Part shown: positions 26,052-35,724 of the stretch, in pieces
Numbering within the stretch: the stretch's first letter is position 1
Layout: every line of letters starts with the position of its first letter
NCBI RefSeq assembly: GCF_018127785.1
Contig: NZ_CP072389.1
Coordinates: 558,001-622,000, forward strand
Direction of reading: 5' to 3'
Length of the DNA: 64,000 bases
From: Prevotella scopos JCM 17725
GTDB lineage: Bacteria; Bacteroidota; Bacteroidia; Bacteroidales; Bacteroidaceae
Made by a program: the position numbers and the translations under genes
Notes under the pieces: model-generated
What the model was told of the DNA's origin: nothing
The model's input: only the letters and a program-made list of their open reading frames with translations
The model's database searches: none

Positions 26052-26999
26052 TTGATAGAAAAGCATATAGTTCTTGAAGATATAGATCCAGTGGTCTTCT
26101 ATGGGGTTGGTAATGGTCACCTCCAGATGATAAAATCGCTCTTCCCAAAGTTGAGGATTGTTGCAAGAGACAACGTAGTCCGCATCTTAGGTGATGAAGA
26201 AGAGATCGTAAAGATTGAAGAAGACATTGAAACCATGCGTAAGCATGTAGTGCGGTATAACACCATTACAGAAGAGGACATCCTTGATATCGTGAAAGGT
26301 CGTAAGACTAAAGCTGATGCGGTAAAGGACGTCCTTATTTATTCTGTATCGGGAAGGCCTATTAAGGGACGATCAGAGAATCAGCAGCAATTGATCGATG
26401 CCTTCGAGAAAAGCGATATGATATTTGCTGTCGGACCAGCAGGAACAGGTAAGACTTACCTCAGTATAGCTTTGGCTGTAAAAGCACTGAAGGAAAAGGC
26501 AGCTAAGAAAATTATCCTTTCACGCCCTGCCGTTGAAGCTGGCGAGAAACTTGGTTTCCTCCCAGGAGATATGAAGGATAAGATTGACCCTTATCTTCAA
26601 CCACTTTATGACGCATTGGAAGATATGTTTCCCGCCGTCAAGTTACAGGACATGATGGACAAACATATCATTCAGATTGCCCCCCTGGCATTTATGCGAG
26701 GAAGAACGTTGAGTGACGCAGTGGTCATTCTTGATGAAGCACAGAATACAACACCTGCACAGATCCGTATGTTCTTAACACGAATGGGTTGGAACACAAA
26801 GATGATTATAACGGGTGACCTCACACAGATCGACCTCCCTCATGCGGAAAAGAGTGGATTAAAGGAGGCGCTTTCCATCTTAGATGGAGTAGATGGTATC
26901 TCAGTTATCAATCTTGACAAAAAAGATATTGTAAGACACAAATTGGTTACGCGTATCGTGAATGCCTACGAGGCACACGATAAGGCTAACAAGAGATAG
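26052..26999 (+). CDS. PhoH-like P-loop ATPase with TTG start
   Basis: 315 aa. An in-frame TAG lies three codons upstream and no ATG occurs before residue 33, so TTG at 26052 is the only start that keeps the conserved N-terminal region (IEKHIVLEDIDPVVFYG). N-terminal KH-like region about 1-85; P-loop GPAGTGKT at residues 128-135; Walker B VVILDEAQN about 225; GDLTQIDLP after it. PhoH/PhoL proteins are phosphate-regulated ATPases linked to RNA metabolism; the exact role is not settled. 21 bp before purC, likely one operon. Confidence 0.92.
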   Translation: MIEKHIVLEDIDPVVFYGVGNGHLQMIKSLFPKLRIVARDNVVRILGDEEEIVKIEEDIETMRKHVVRYNTITEEDILDIVKGRKTKADAVKDVLIYSVSGRPIKGRSENQQQLIDAFEKSDMIFAVGPAGTGKTYLSIALAVKALKEKAAKKIILSRPAVEAGEKLGFLPGDMKDKIDPYLQPLYDALEDMFPAVKLQDMMDKHIIQIAPLAFMRGRTLSDAVVILDEAQNTTPAQIRMFLTRMGWNTKMIITGDLTQIDLPHAEKSGLKEALSILDGVDGISVINLDKKDIVRHKLVTRIVNAYEAHDKANKR

Positions 27000-27020
27000 G
27001 ACTCTATAAACATAAAAACA

Positions 27021-27971
27021 ATGAAAGCATTAACAAAAACTGAATTCCATTTCGATGGACAGAAGAGTGTTTATCACGGCAAAGTGCGTGATGTGTATGA
27101 CATCAATGACGATCTTATCGTCATGGTAGCAACCGATAGAATCTCAGCATTCGACGTTGTTCTACCAAAAGGAATACCATACAAAGGACAGGTTTTGAAC
27201 CAGATTGCTGCCAAGTTCCTTGATCTGACAACAGACATCTGTCCTAATTGGAAGTTGGCTACTCCTGACCCTATGGTAACGGTTGGTCTGAAGTGTGAAG
27301 GCTTTCGTGTTGAAATGATTATCCGTTCAATCCTTACAGGTTCTGCATGGCGTGCCTACAAGGACGGATGTCGCGAGATTTGTGGCGTGAAACTTCCTGA
27401 TGGCATGCGTGAGAACGAACGTTTCCCAGAGCCTATCGTTACGCCAACAACCAAGGCTGACGAAGGTCACGACATGAACATCTCTAAGGAAGAGATTATT
27501 GAGCAGGGTATTGTTTCTGCAGAAGACTATGCAATCATCGAAGACTGGACACGCAAACTCTTTGCACGTGGTCAGGAGATTGCTGCAAAGCAGGGTTTGA
27601 TACTTGTTGATACTAAGTATGAGTTCGGTAAGCGTGATGGTCAGTGCTACCTCATTGATGAGATTCACACACCAGACTCAAGTCGTTACTTCTATGCAGA
27701 AGGCTACGAGGAGAAACTTGAGAAAGGTGAACCACAGAAGCAGCTTTCTAAGGAATTCCTTCGTCAGTGGCTTATTGAGCATAACTTCATGAATGAGCCA
27801 GGACAGAAGATGCCTGAGATTACAGATGAATATGCTGAGATTGTTAGCGACCGTTATATCGAACTCTACGAGCATATCACAGGAGAGAAGTTTGACAAGG
27901 CTGCTGAAGACGGAGATATTGCTGCACGTATTGAAAAGAACGTGAAGGAGTACTTAGCTTCAAGAAAGTAA
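27021..27971 (+). CDS. purC: Phosphoribosylaminoimidazole-succinocarboxamide synthase
   Basis: 316 aa, longer than E. coli PurC (237) as usual for the eukaryote/Bacteroidota-like form. It joins CAIR and aspartate with ATP to give SAICAR in purine synthesis. Signature segments [33 protein letters not shown] and LVDTKYEFG are all present, as is [13 protein letters not shown]. Cotranscribed with phoH. Confidence 0.97.
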   Translation: MKALTKTEFHFDGQKSVYHGKVRDVYDINDDLIVMVATDRISAFDVVLPKGIPYKGQVLNQIAAKFLDLTTDICPNWKLATPDPMVTVGLKCEGFRVEMIIRSILTGSAWRAYKDGCREICGVKLPDGMRENERFPEPIVTPTTKADEGHDMNISKEEIIEQGIVSAEDYAIIEDWTRKLFARGQEIAAKQGLILVDTKYEFGKRDGQCYLIDEIHTPDSSRYFYAEGYEEKLEKGEPQKQLSKEFLRQWLIEHNFMNEPGQKMPEITDEYAEIVSDRYIELYEHITGEKFDKAAEDGDIAARIEKNVKEYLASRK

Positions 27972-27984
27972 ATTGATAAATATT

Positions 27985-28109
27985 AAATTCATAATTCTAA
28001 ATTCATAATTTTGATAAGAACTGTTCAGTGCTTAAAACCTAATACGCTCTAATGGTATATCAAAGAATAGTAATCATAATTATGAATTATGAATTATGAA
28101 TTATGAATT
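27985..28109. repeat. ATGAATT iterons bracketing the purC-ubiE gap
   Basis: Right side: four to five head-to-tail copies of the 7-mer ATGAATT (about 28074-28109), ending eight bases before the ubiE start. Left side: two inverted copies in ATTCATAATTCTAAATTCAT (27986-28005). The two blocks can pair as long AT-rich arms around about 65 bases. Confidence 0.7.
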
Positions 28110-28117
28110 AAACAAAT

Positions 28118-28852
28118 ATGTACGAACAGGAAAAGATAAAACCCTACGATGGCGATGGCGAGAAAGGCAAACTCATTGAAAAGATGTTTGACAATATCGC
28201 ACCAACTTACGACACCCTTAATCACCGTCTTTCAGGAAATATTGATAAAGGATGGCGCAAGAAAGCAATCCATCAACTACTTCCTTTCCACCCCAAGATG
28301 ATGCTTGACATTGCAACAGGTACTGGAGACTTTGCCATTCTTGCTGCCAAAGAATTAAAACCTAAACAGCTCATCGGTGCAGATATTTCTGAAGGGATGA
28401 TGGCTATTGGTCGTGAGAAGGTGAAAGCAGCTGGTCTAAGTGATGTCATTTTTTTCCAGAAAGAGGATTGTACGGACCTCTCTTTTCCTGACAACACGTT
28501 TGATGCTGTGACTGCAGCATTCGGTATTCGTAACTTCCAAAACCTTGATAAAGGGCTAGCAGAGATTTGTCGTGTACTGAAGAAGGGCGGACATCTGAGC
28601 ATTGTCGAACTAACTACACCCGTGAAGTTTCCAATGAAACAGCTTTTCCGTTTCTATTCTAACACTTTCCTTCTCAACTACGCAAAATTTATCTCTAAAG
28701 ATAAAAGTGCTTACGAGTACCTTAACAAAACTGTTGAGGCATTCCCACAAGGTGAAAAAATGATGGATATATTCCACAAAGCAGGCTTTGCGAAAAGCTC
28801 TTTTCGTCGATTGACATTCGGCATCTGTACAATGTATTTTGCGGAGAAATAA
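28118..28852 (+). CDS. ubiE: Demethylmenaquinone methyltransferase (UbiE/MenG)
   Basis: 244 aa class I SAM methyltransferase. It methylates demethylmenaquinol to menaquinol, the anaerobic respiratory quinone of this phylum. UbiE signatures: [16 protein letters not shown] near residue 25 and [17 protein letters not shown] mid-protein; SAM motif [11 protein letters not shown] about 66-75. Because Bacteroidota make menaquinone only, the MenG reaction is the expected one. 21 bp upstream of aroE. Confidence 0.95.
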   Translation: MYEQEKIKPYDGDGEKGKLIEKMFDNIAPTYDTLNHRLSGNIDKGWRKKAIHQLLPFHPKMMLDIATGTGDFAILAAKELKPKQLIGADISEGMMAIGREKVKAAGLSDVIFFQKEDCTDLSFPDNTFDAVTAAFGIRNFQNLDKGLAEICRVLKKGGHLSIVELTTPVKFPMKQLFRFYSNTFLLNYAKFISKDKSAYEYLNKTVEAFPQGEKMMDIFHKAGFAKSSFRRLTFGICTMYFAEK

Positions 28853-28873
28853 TTTATAGAACAAGGTAAAGAT

Positions 28874-29626
28874 ATGGACAAATACGGACTAATTGGCTAC
28901 CCATTAGGGCATTCCTTTTCTATTGGCTATTTCAATGAGAAATTCGAGAATGAACGCATCAATGCCCAATATTTTAACTTTGAAATCCCATCAATAGAGG
29001 ATTTCAAAGAAGTTATTGATTCTAATCCGCAGTTACGTGGATTAAATGTTACCATTCCTTATAAGGAACAGGTTATTCCTTATCTTGACAGCCTTAGCCC
29101 AGAAGCGAAAGCTATCGGTGCTGTGAATGTTATTCGTGTGACTCACAAAGGAAACAAAACTATACTTAAAGGGTTTAATAGTGACGTTATTGGTTTCACA
29201 AGAAGTATTGAACCACTACTTGAACGTCATCATAAAAAAGCACTGATCCTTGGTACAGGAGGTGCCTCAAAGGCTGTCAACTATGGTTTAAAATCACTTG
29301 GATTGGAAACGAAGTTTGTGTCACGTACGAAGAAAGCTAACCTCTTTACCTATGAAGAGATAACACCTGAGATTATACATGAGTATAATGTGATTATTAA
29401 TTGTACTCCACTTGGTATGTATCCTAACACAGAAGTGTGCCCATCTCTTCCTTATGAGGCAATGGATAGCCATACCCTACTCTATGATCTCCTTTATAAC
29501 CCTGACGAAACTTTGTTTATGGCTAAAGGCCGCGAACATGGAGCCATCGTAAAAAATGGTCTTGAAATGCTTCTCCTTCAGGCATTCGCTAGTTGGGAAT
29601 TCTGGGAGGGAGAAGAACGAAGGTAA
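28874..29626 (+). CDS. aroE: Shikimate dehydrogenase
   Basis: 250 aa. NADPH-dependent reduction of 3-dehydroshikimate in chorismate synthesis; chorismate also feeds menaquinone, made by the neighbouring ubiE. Substrate motif GHSFS near residue 12, catalytic lysine in NVTIPYKE (about 58-65), nucleotide loop GTGGASKAV (about 127-135), and C-terminal NGLEMLLLQA. The family I MITE (copy C) begins about six bases after its stop. Confidence 0.95.
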   Translation: MDKYGLIGYPLGHSFSIGYFNEKFENERINAQYFNFEIPSIEDFKEVIDSNPQLRGLNVTIPYKEQVIPYLDSLSPEAKAIGAVNVIRVTHKGNKTILKGFNSDVIGFTRSIEPLLERHHKKALILGTGGASKAVNYGLKSLGLETKFVSRTKKANLFTYEEITPEIIHEYNVIINCTPLGMYPNTEVCPSLPYEAMDSHTLLYDLLYNPDETLFMAKGREHGAIVKNGLEMLLLQAFASWEFWEGEERR

Positions 29627-29631
29627 AAAAG

Positions 29632-29912
29632 GGCTCTAGGACGAGGTTTGTGGGTAATTTGTCATAGAGCCTAAAAATGTGTCAAAAAGTATAGTATCGA
29701 ACTAAACAAAACTCCTGATTGAGCTTAGTTTTAAAACGCTTAACTCACATTAAATCCCTACTCTTTCATTTACAGCAATGGTGCTGACCCTTCGCACATG
29801 TGGTGCATACCATCCGCACCATAAGTGTTAAGCACCCGCACCACATGTGCTAAGCACCCGCACCAAACCGGTGGAAAATCAACACAGAACCCACACGATT
29901 CTTTCTAGGGTC
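29632..29912. mobile_element. MITE-like element, family I, copy C (about 281 bp)
   Basis: Aligns along its whole length with copy A. Left end GGCTCTAGGACGAGGTTTGT, right end (reverse complement) GACCCTAGAAAGAATCGTGT; ends more diverged than in A and F. Flanks share AAAAAG, possibly a decayed target duplication, but this is simple sequence. Lies directly behind aroE and before the convergent galE terminator. Confidence 0.8.
29767..29876 (-). repeat. Family I 22-bp unit array inside MITE copy C
   Basis: Five units at 29767-29788, 29789-29810, 29811-29832, 29833-29854 and 29855-29876. Unit 4 is CACCCGCACCACATGTGCTA-AG, nearly identical to the matching unit of copy A, and the last keeps GCACCAAACCGGTGG. 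Confidence 0.85.
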
Positions 29913-30029
29913 AAAAAGGAAAATAGTAAAAAGGTAAAAGAGCAAAAGCGGTGCCCTGACATTATTCTTGTTCGGGCTGATAACCAGTATGATTTGGCAT
30001 AGATTCATAAGAATAGTTTGTAGTCATTA

Positions 30030-30190
30030 CTATCATTTGTTGAAGTTTTTTAGTTAGTTATTTAGCAGATTCTTTGTAAAATGTAAAAATGACAGCAAAC
30101 TGAAACTAAACTTTTATTTTAGAATCTTCATACGATTTTTTCACTTAAGAATACTTATCACATCAAAATATAGTACGTTTTTAGTTCTCT
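30030..30190 (+). repeat. Family III repeat, partial copy
   Basis: Matches the right half of the family: ATCATTTG, TTTAG, AAATGTAAAAATGACAGCAA-ACTGAAACTAAAC, then GAATACTTATCACATCAAAAT. The left arm of the inverted repeat is decayed. About 120 bp to the right of MITE copy C. Confidence 0.6.
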
Positions 30191-30257
30191 GGATAACATC
30201 AACCTCTCCTATTTTCTATTATGTAAAATCATAACATTTAATCAATCATTTTGTGTA

Positions 30258-30296
30258 TAAAACAAAAATTATCCCTCGATTCACATCGAGGGATAA
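30258..30296 (-). terminator. Intrinsic terminator of galE
   Basis: Perfect 12-bp stem TTATCCCTCGAT / ATCGAGGGATAA with a TCAC loop; on the minus strand followed by TTTTTGTTTT. Confidence 0.9.
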
Positions 30297-30382
30297 CAAC
30301 AACACAAACACAAAATAAAGCAGGATATACCTGCAATATTTCTTTGCTTACTAATCTAGACTTTATTACTTGTAAAAATATT

Positions 30383-31420
30383 CTACATTATTCCGTCTGC
30401 TCTTAGCTTTTCCTGCCATTTCCAAGCAGTTGCAAGAACATCGCCTAATGGTGTATCAGCTTTCCACCCCAGAACAGTATTGGCCTTGGTGCAGTCACCC
30501 CAAATCTTTTCAATATCACCTTCACGTCGTGGACCATATTTCCAATTCACCTTAACACCAGTAGCTTTTTCAAAGGTTTCTACAATTTCTTTTGTTGAGT
30601 TTCCACTGCCTGTACCAATATTGAAGTATTCTATCTTATCCGTATCTTGATCAAGTACACGTGCCATTGCTGCAACATGGGCTTTAGCCAAGTCAACAAC
30701 ATAAATGTAATCACGGATACAAGTACCATCAGGTGTATTGTAATCATGACCGAAGATGGTAAGTTCCTTTCTTATACCCATAGCTGTCTGTGTAACGAAA
30801 GGAATCAAGTTGTTAGGTACACCATTTGGTAATTCACCAATCAATGCTGATGGATGTGCACCGATAGGATTAAAATATCTTAATATTATACTCTTAATAT
30901 CTGCACCGCTATGAATATAATCTAAAATGATTTGTTCGTTGATTTCTTTTGTGTTTCCGTAAGGTGAAGTTGCTTTCTGATGTGGAGCATCTTCTGTCAC
31001 AGGGAGGTTTTCAGGATTTGGCTGACCATACACTGTACAAGAACTTGAGAAAATTATTCCCTTGACATTGTACTTTGGCATCAATTCTAAGAGATTCAGC
31101 AATGAAACAATATTGTTTCTGTAATACATCAAAGGTTTCTGAACACTTTCGCCAACCGCTTTTGAAGCTGCAAAATGGATAATACCTTCAATCTTTGGAT
31201 ATTTACGGAAGACCTCTTCTGCTGCTTTGTAATTACAAAGGTCAACTTGCTCGAACGCTGGTCTAACTCCTGTTATTTTCTCAATACCATCCAATACTTC
31301 AATTTTAGAGTTGGATAAATTGTCCACAATAACAACTTCGTATCCAACCTCAATCAGCTCAACACTTGTGTGTGAACCAATAAAACCAGTTCCACCAGTA
31401 ACAAGAATCGTTTGTTTCAT
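30383..31420 (-). CDS. galE: UDP-glucose 4-epimerase
   Basis: 345 aa short-chain dehydrogenase of the extended GalE class. Interconverts UDP-glucose and UDP-galactose for glycan synthesis. NAD motif TGGTGFIGSH at residues 7-16, Ser in FSSSCTVYG, catalytic YGNTK (Tyr-X3-Lys) near 150, and the GalE signature RYFNPIGAHPS. Its promoter faces that of the 31589 gene. Confidence 0.96.
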   Translation of the reverse strand: MKQTILVTGGTGFIGSHTSVELIEVGYEVVIVDNLSNSKIEVLDGIEKITGVRPAFEQVDLCNYKAAEEVFRKYPKIEGIIHFAASKAVGESVQKPLMYYRNNIVSLLNLLELMPKYNVKGIIFSSSCTVYGQPNPENLPVTEDAPHQKATSPYGNTKEINEQIILDYIHSGADIKSIILRYFNPIGAHPSALIGELPNGVPNNLIPFVTQTAMGIRKELTIFGHDYNTPDGTCIRDYIYVVDLAKAHVAAMARVLDQDTDKIEYFNIGTGSGNSTKEIVETFEKATGVKVNWKYGPRREGDIEKIWGDCTKANTVLGWKADTPLGDVLATAWKWQEKLRADGIM

Positions 31421-31469
31421 TTTTATTTAGATTTTTTTTGAGCTAATTTATAGCTAGTAAGTAATGATG

Positions 31470-31502
31470 CAAAGATAGTGTTTTTTTTATAATCATCAAA
31501 AA
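31470..31502 (-). promoter_or_regulatory. galE promoter
   Basis: On the minus strand TTTG (31502-31499), 21-bp spacer, TATCTTTG (31477-31470). Confidence 0.75.
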
Positions 31503-31550
31503 AAGAACGTGAAAAAATGTATTAACCTATACAAAATCGAAAACTTTTTG

Positions 31551-31558
31551 TATATTTG
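31551..31558 (+). promoter_or_regulatory. -7 element for the 31589 gene
   Basis: TATATTTG, about 31 bases before the start codon; -33 element not clear. Confidence 0.6.
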
Positions 31559-31588
31559 CCATTATATAAATAAACATATACCAAGGAT

Positions 31589-32035
31589 ATGACAGAAACT
31601 GAACAAACACAGCAACAGATTGAACGCTTTTTAAAGAAAATCACACAGAAATTTACTGCTAGCGATTGTGATATGCCTATGACAGATATTCATTTGCGAG
31701 TTTCACAAGATAGTGGTGATCTTATGGCTTTTGACGATAGTGATGAAGAGATTACTCGCTGTGTCATAAGTCAATGGATTGATAATAAGAGTGATAATTT
31801 TTATCAAGAGGTTTCTTTACTTTTACGTTCAGAATTGAATAGAGTAAAGGACCAAATTGAGAATATGTCTATTATGAAGCCTTATAGCTTTATCCTTGAA
31901 GATGAAGATAAAAATAACATCTCAGAACTTTATCTTGTTGATGACGATATTGTTATCATAAACGATGATTTGATGCATGGTTTAGATAGCGACCTCGACA
32001 ACTTCCTTAAAGATTTATTAAGCAAAGAAGAATGA
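31589..32035 (+). CDS. Conserved hypothetical acidic protein upstream of the T9SS plug gene
   Basis: 148 aa, soluble and strongly acidic (DDSDEE, EDEDKNN, DDDIVIINDD), no signal peptide or membrane segment. I do not recognise a named domain. Its stop overlaps the next ATG by four bases (ATGA at 32032-32035), implying translational coupling with the DUF5103 protein. Function unknown. Confidence 0.75.
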   Translation: MTETEQTQQQIERFLKKITQKFTASDCDMPMTDIHLRVSQDSGDLMAFDDSDEEITRCVISQWIDNKSDNFYQEVSLLLRSELNRVKDQIENMSIMKPYSFILEDEDKNNISELYLVDDDIVIINDDLMHGLDSDLDNFLKDLLSKEE

Positions 32036-33294
32036 AAAGAGTTTACTTTATTTTCATCTATATTATATTTTTCCTTTTTCCCTGTTCAGTATATGCTCAA
32101 CGGCATGAAATCCATGATGATAACTTTCGTTCTTTGCAGGTAATAGCAAATAAAAGATGGATGGATTTACCCATCATGGAACTAAATTCCGGTAAGATTA
32201 GTATAGACTTTGATGACCTATCTCATACTTATCGTCGTTTGACCTATCGACTAGAACATTGTGAAGCAGACTGGAAACCTTCTGTTGGACTTTTCGATAG
32301 TGATGTTGTCGATGGGTTCATTTCTGGAAATACAATAGATGACGTAAAGGAATCAACACTTACAAACACACTATATACACATTATCATTTAGATATTCCC
32401 AATGATAAGTGTCGCCCAAAGTTGTCTGGGAATTATCGTCTCTCTGTATATGACGATGACGATACTAATCATCCTTTGCTTACTGCTTGCTTTATGCTTG
32501 TGGAACCTGCTGAGAATTCTATGGGGGTTAGATTGAACATAACAACGCAAACTGATCAGTCTATTAACGGCGAACAACAACAGGTAGAAATGCTTCTTGA
32601 TTTTGGAAACTACGTTGTAACGAATCCTTATCAGCAAATAAAAACTGTAATTTTGCAAAATCGTAACTGGCTCGATGCTCGTTGGAATAGTAAACCACAA
32701 TATGTCATGTCTAATAGTTTGCGTTGGTCACACAATCAAGATTATATATTTTGGGCAGGGAATGAATATAGAAAGTTCGAGATACTCTCAACCGATATAG
32801 CTTCCATGGGAGTTGACAAGATTGGTTGGGATGGTAACAATTATCATGCTTATCTATTTCCAACAGCACCCATATTGAACTATCTTTATGATGAAGATGC
32901 AGATGGTGCATTCTTAATACGAAATTCAGATAATGTAGAGATTAACACAACAAGCGACTATATGCTGACTCACTTTCGATTAAATACACCTTCTCCCTAC
33001 CCTTACAGAATATTTTTGAATGGAGATTGGACGTACAATCGATTACTTCCAGCTTATGAAATGATCTATAATGCAGCCGGTGGATATTATGAGGCTGTAG
33101 TTCCATTGAAGTTTGGCTATTATAACTATCAATTTCTTGCAGCAGACGGACAAGGTAAACTCTCTTCGTTTAGAATAGATAAAAGTCATTATCAAACAGA
33201 GAATAGCTATCAATCGCTCGTTTATTTCCGTCCACAAAGTGGTCGTACCGATAAGCTTGTTGGTTATGCAAATGTAAGATTTATCAAAAAATAA
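32032..33294 (+). CDS. DUF5103 protein, type IX secretion plug-like
   Basis: 420 aa. Signal peptide about 1-22 (hydrophobic run then VYAQ). The body has beta-rich motifs typical of DUF5103: RLEHCEADW near residue 80, VILQNRNW about 205, FWAGNEYRKFE, LTHFRLN, and YRIFLNGDW. DUF5103 is known as the Plug that closes the periplasmic opening of the SprA/Sov translocon in type IX secretion; other T9SS genes are not in this window, so the role is by family only. Confidence 0.88.
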   Translation: MKRVYFIFIYIIFFLFPCSVYAQRHEIHDDNFRSLQVIANKRWMDLPIMELNSGKISIDFDDLSHTYRRLTYRLEHCEADWKPSVGLFDSDVVDGFISGNTIDDVKESTLTNTLYTHYHLDIPNDKCRPKLSGNYRLSVYDDDDTNHPLLTACFMLVEPAENSMGVRLNITTQTDQSINGEQQQVEMLLDFGNYVVTNPYQQIKTVILQNRNWLDARWNSKPQYVMSNSLRWSHNQDYIFWAGNEYRKFEILSTDIASMGVDKIGWDGNNYHAYLFPTAPILNYLYDEDADGAFLIRNSDNVEINTTSDYMLTHFRLNTPSPYPYRIFLNGDWTYNRLLPAYEMIYNAAGGYYEAVVPLKFGYYNYQFLAADGQGKLSSFRIDKSHYQTENSYQSLVYFRPQSGRTDKLVGYANVRFIKK

Positions 33295-33346
33295 GCAGTA
33301 TAAAAATTCTTGATGTCCATCGCCTTCTGAGATGGTCTGTAGATAT

Positions 33347-33409
33347 AAAAAGTGTATTAAAGGTAGATGCAAAACTGAACCAATCCTTTAATACACTTTT
33401 TTTATTTTA
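33347..33409. terminator. Bidirectional terminator between the plug gene and rho
   Basis: Perfect 16-bp stem AAAAAGTGTATTAAAG / CTTTAATACACTTTTT, then TTATTTT. Confidence 0.88.
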
Positions 33410-33463
33410 ATACCCACTATTCCTTTCATTGGAAGGAAAAGCATGCAGGACTTTAAGTCTTAA

Positions 33464-35419
33464 CTAGTCATTCATTGACAATAAAAATTCTTCATTGTTC
33501 TCAGTACGTCTCATACGGTCGTGAATAGAGTTCATAGCTTCAATAGAATTCATATCAGCAATATACTTACGGAGAATCCACATACGATCAAGTGTTGTAC
33601 GATCTTGTAAGAGATCATCGCGACGAGTACTTGATGCAACCAAGTTGACAGCTGGGTAGATACGCTTATTGCTTAAGCTGCGATCAAGCTGCAACTCCAT
33701 ATTACCTGTACCCTTGAATTCCTCGAAGATAACTTCATCCATCTTAGAGCCTGTATCGATTAAGGCTGTTGCAATGATGGTAAGAGAACCACCACCCTCA
33801 ATATTACGTGCAGCACCGAAGAAACGCTTTGGCTTCTGCAAGGCATTGGCATCAACACCACCTGTCAACACCTTACCAGATGCAGGTGCAACCGTGTTGT
33901 AAGCGCGTGCCAAACGAGTAATAGAATCAAGGAAAATAACAACATCGTGACCGCATTCAACCATACGTTTAGCCTTCTCTAATACAATACCAGCAATTTT
34001 CACGTGGCGTTCTGCAGGTTCGTCAAATGTAGAAGCAATAACTTCTGCATTTACAGTACGTGCCATATCCGTAACCTCCTCTGGGCGCTCATCAATCAAC
34101 AACATCATCAAGTAAGCCTCAGGATGGTTGGCAGCAATAGCATTTGCGATATCCTTCATCAAGATAGTCTTACCTGTTTTAGGTTGTGCAACAATCAATG
34201 CACGCTGTCCCTTTCCGATTGGTGAAAATAGGTCAACGATACGTGTTGAAAGATTTGTTGTACGAGGGTCACCACATAGCGTAAACTTCTCATCAGGGAA
34301 AAGTGGTGTAAGGTGTTCAAAAGGAATACGATCACGTACCTCAGAAGGATTACGACCATTAATCTTATCAATGCTTGTCAGTGGGAAATACTTCTCTCCC
34401 TCATGTGGTGGGCGTACGTGGCATTCCACAACATCACCAGTTTTTAAGCCATATTGCTTAATCTGATTGTTTGCTATATAAACATCATCAGGTGATGATA
34501 AGTAGTTATAATCACTTGAACGTAAGAAACCATAACCATCAGGCATTACTTCAAGAACACCATTAGCCTTGATAATGTCAGAGAAATCATAGTTGGCATT
34601 GTTTACAACAGGAGCATTCTCATAGATAGGAGTTGATGGCAGGTGTGCAGGTGTTGTAGGCTGATCAAACATGTCATAGTTTGGTACAATACCTTGATCC
34701 TCTATCGGCAAATCTACTATAGGAATGAAATCGGTACCATCTCCAGGGTCTCCCGGCCATATACCATCAGGAAGTTCTGAGTAACCAGCAGCTTCCATAT
34801 TCATGTTATGTGCGTTTACTTTTTCTTGAAGACGTGCTAACAATTCTTCTTTATCTTCACCCTCATCTTGCGGAGTTACGTTAGAGAATTGATCTTCTGG
34901 AATAAAATCTTCAGATGTAGAAGGCTCTAACTTCTCTTCTTTCTCCTCCTCTTTCATCTTTTCTGTATTTTTCTGCTCTGCTTCTTTTGCCTTTATTGCA
35001 GCTTCTGCGGCAGCAATGGCTTCTAGCTCAGCTTTAGATTTACGGCCACGATGTTTAGGGATAGATGCTAATATCTCTTCTGGTGATTTCTCGTCATTCT
35101 GTTCTACCTTCGTTTGTGGTAACTCTTTAAAAAGTGATTGTTGAGCTGTGGCCGTATTTTTGTTCTTTTGCACGTCGAAGTTTTCTCCCTCATCACCATG
35201 AACTGAATATACTCGGTCAGTATCTTTTCGTGCTATTCTGGTACGCTTCCGCTTGGACTCTAAAGGATGTGCTGTACCTGCTTCTTCCGCTTGGCGGTCA
35301 AGAATAGCATAAACGAGCTTGTCTTTATCATCTCCAGGTGAATAAACAGCCCCAGTGCTCTGAGCAATAGCTTCAAGCTCTGAAACTCCTTTCTCTAATA
35401 ATTCTTCTTTGCTTAACAT
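33464..35419 (-). CDS. rho: Transcription termination factor Rho with long acidic insert
   Basis: 651 aa from the ATG at 35419 ([19 protein letters not shown], the Rho N-domain); a 28-codon upstream extension from 35503 runs through the promoter and is rejected. Layout: N-domain about 1-45; a low-complexity Glu/Lys/Asp/Pro-rich insert about 46-275; RNA-binding cold-shock domain about 285-350 ([14 protein letters not shown]); RecA-like ATPase with P-loop AQPKTGKT and the Q-loop/R-loop region. E. coli Rho has 419 residues. Long disordered inserts are usual in Bacteroidota Rho and have been linked to phase separation in Bacteroides. Confidence 0.97.
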   Translation of the reverse strand: MLSKEELLEKGVSELEAIAQSTGAVYSPGDDKDKLVYAILDRQAEEAGTAHPLESKRKRTRIARKDTDRVYSVHGDEGENFDVQKNKNTATAQQSLFKELPQTKVEQNDEKSPEEILASIPKHRGRKSKAELEAIAAAEAAIKAKEAEQKNTEKMKEEEKEEKLEPSTSEDFIPEDQFSNVTPQDEGEDKEELLARLQEKVNAHNMNMEAAGYSELPDGIWPGDPGDGTDFIPIVDLPIEDQGIVPNYDMFDQPTTPAHLPSTPIYENAPVVNNANYDFSDIIKANGVLEVMPDGYGFLRSSDYNYLSSPDDVYIANNQIKQYGLKTGDVVECHVRPPHEGEKYFPLTSIDKINGRNPSEVRDRIPFEHLTPLFPDEKFTLCGDPRTTNLSTRIVDLFSPIGKGQRALIVAQPKTGKTILMKDIANAIAANHPEAYLMMLLIDERPEEVTDMARTVNAEVIASTFDEPAERHVKIAGIVLEKAKRMVECGHDVVIFLDSITRLARAYNTVAPASGKVLTGGVDANALQKPKRFFGAARNIEGGGSLTIIATALIDTGSKMDEVIFEEFKGTGNMELQLDRSLSNKRIYPAVNLVASSTRRDDLLQDRTTLDRMWILRKYIADMNSIEAMNSIHDRMRRTENNEEFLLSMND

Positions 35420-35500
35420 ATAAATATGTATCGAAAATTTCTTTGATTGTGTGGATGTTTCATAAGGTGAAACATCATTGAATGATATCTTTTTGTGGCG

Positions 35501-35531
35501 CAAAGGTATAATTTTTATTTGAACCTTACAA
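35501..35531 (-). promoter_or_regulatory. rho promoter
   Basis: On the minus strand TTG (35531-35529), 20-bp spacer, TACCTTTG (35508-35501). Leader of about 75 bases. Confidence 0.7.
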
Positions 35532-35640
35532 GAAAATAACTTATCTTTTTTAATATTCTTTTAGTAAAGAGAATTAAGGCAGCATATATTAAAGTCGTCC
35601 TTTGCTGGTAAGATACATATATGGCTCTGTTTTAGATATT

Positions 35641-35688
35641 AAATACTCCTAGACAATGAGAATGAATTCCTAATGTCTGGGAGTATTT
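35641..35688 (-). terminator. Terminator of the DUF4301 gene
   Basis: AAATACTCCtAGACA / TGTCTgGGAGTATTT, 14 of 15 pairs, with AT-rich sequence on both sides. Confidence 0.75.
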
Positions 35689-35724
35689 TATATTATGATT
35701 TAATTACTTGTTATATTATTAACT

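Noticed and set aside
35420..35503. Longer N-terminus for Rho
   Set aside because: The 28 extra codons overlap the predicted promoter and transcript start, and the shorter start matches the Rho N-domain.
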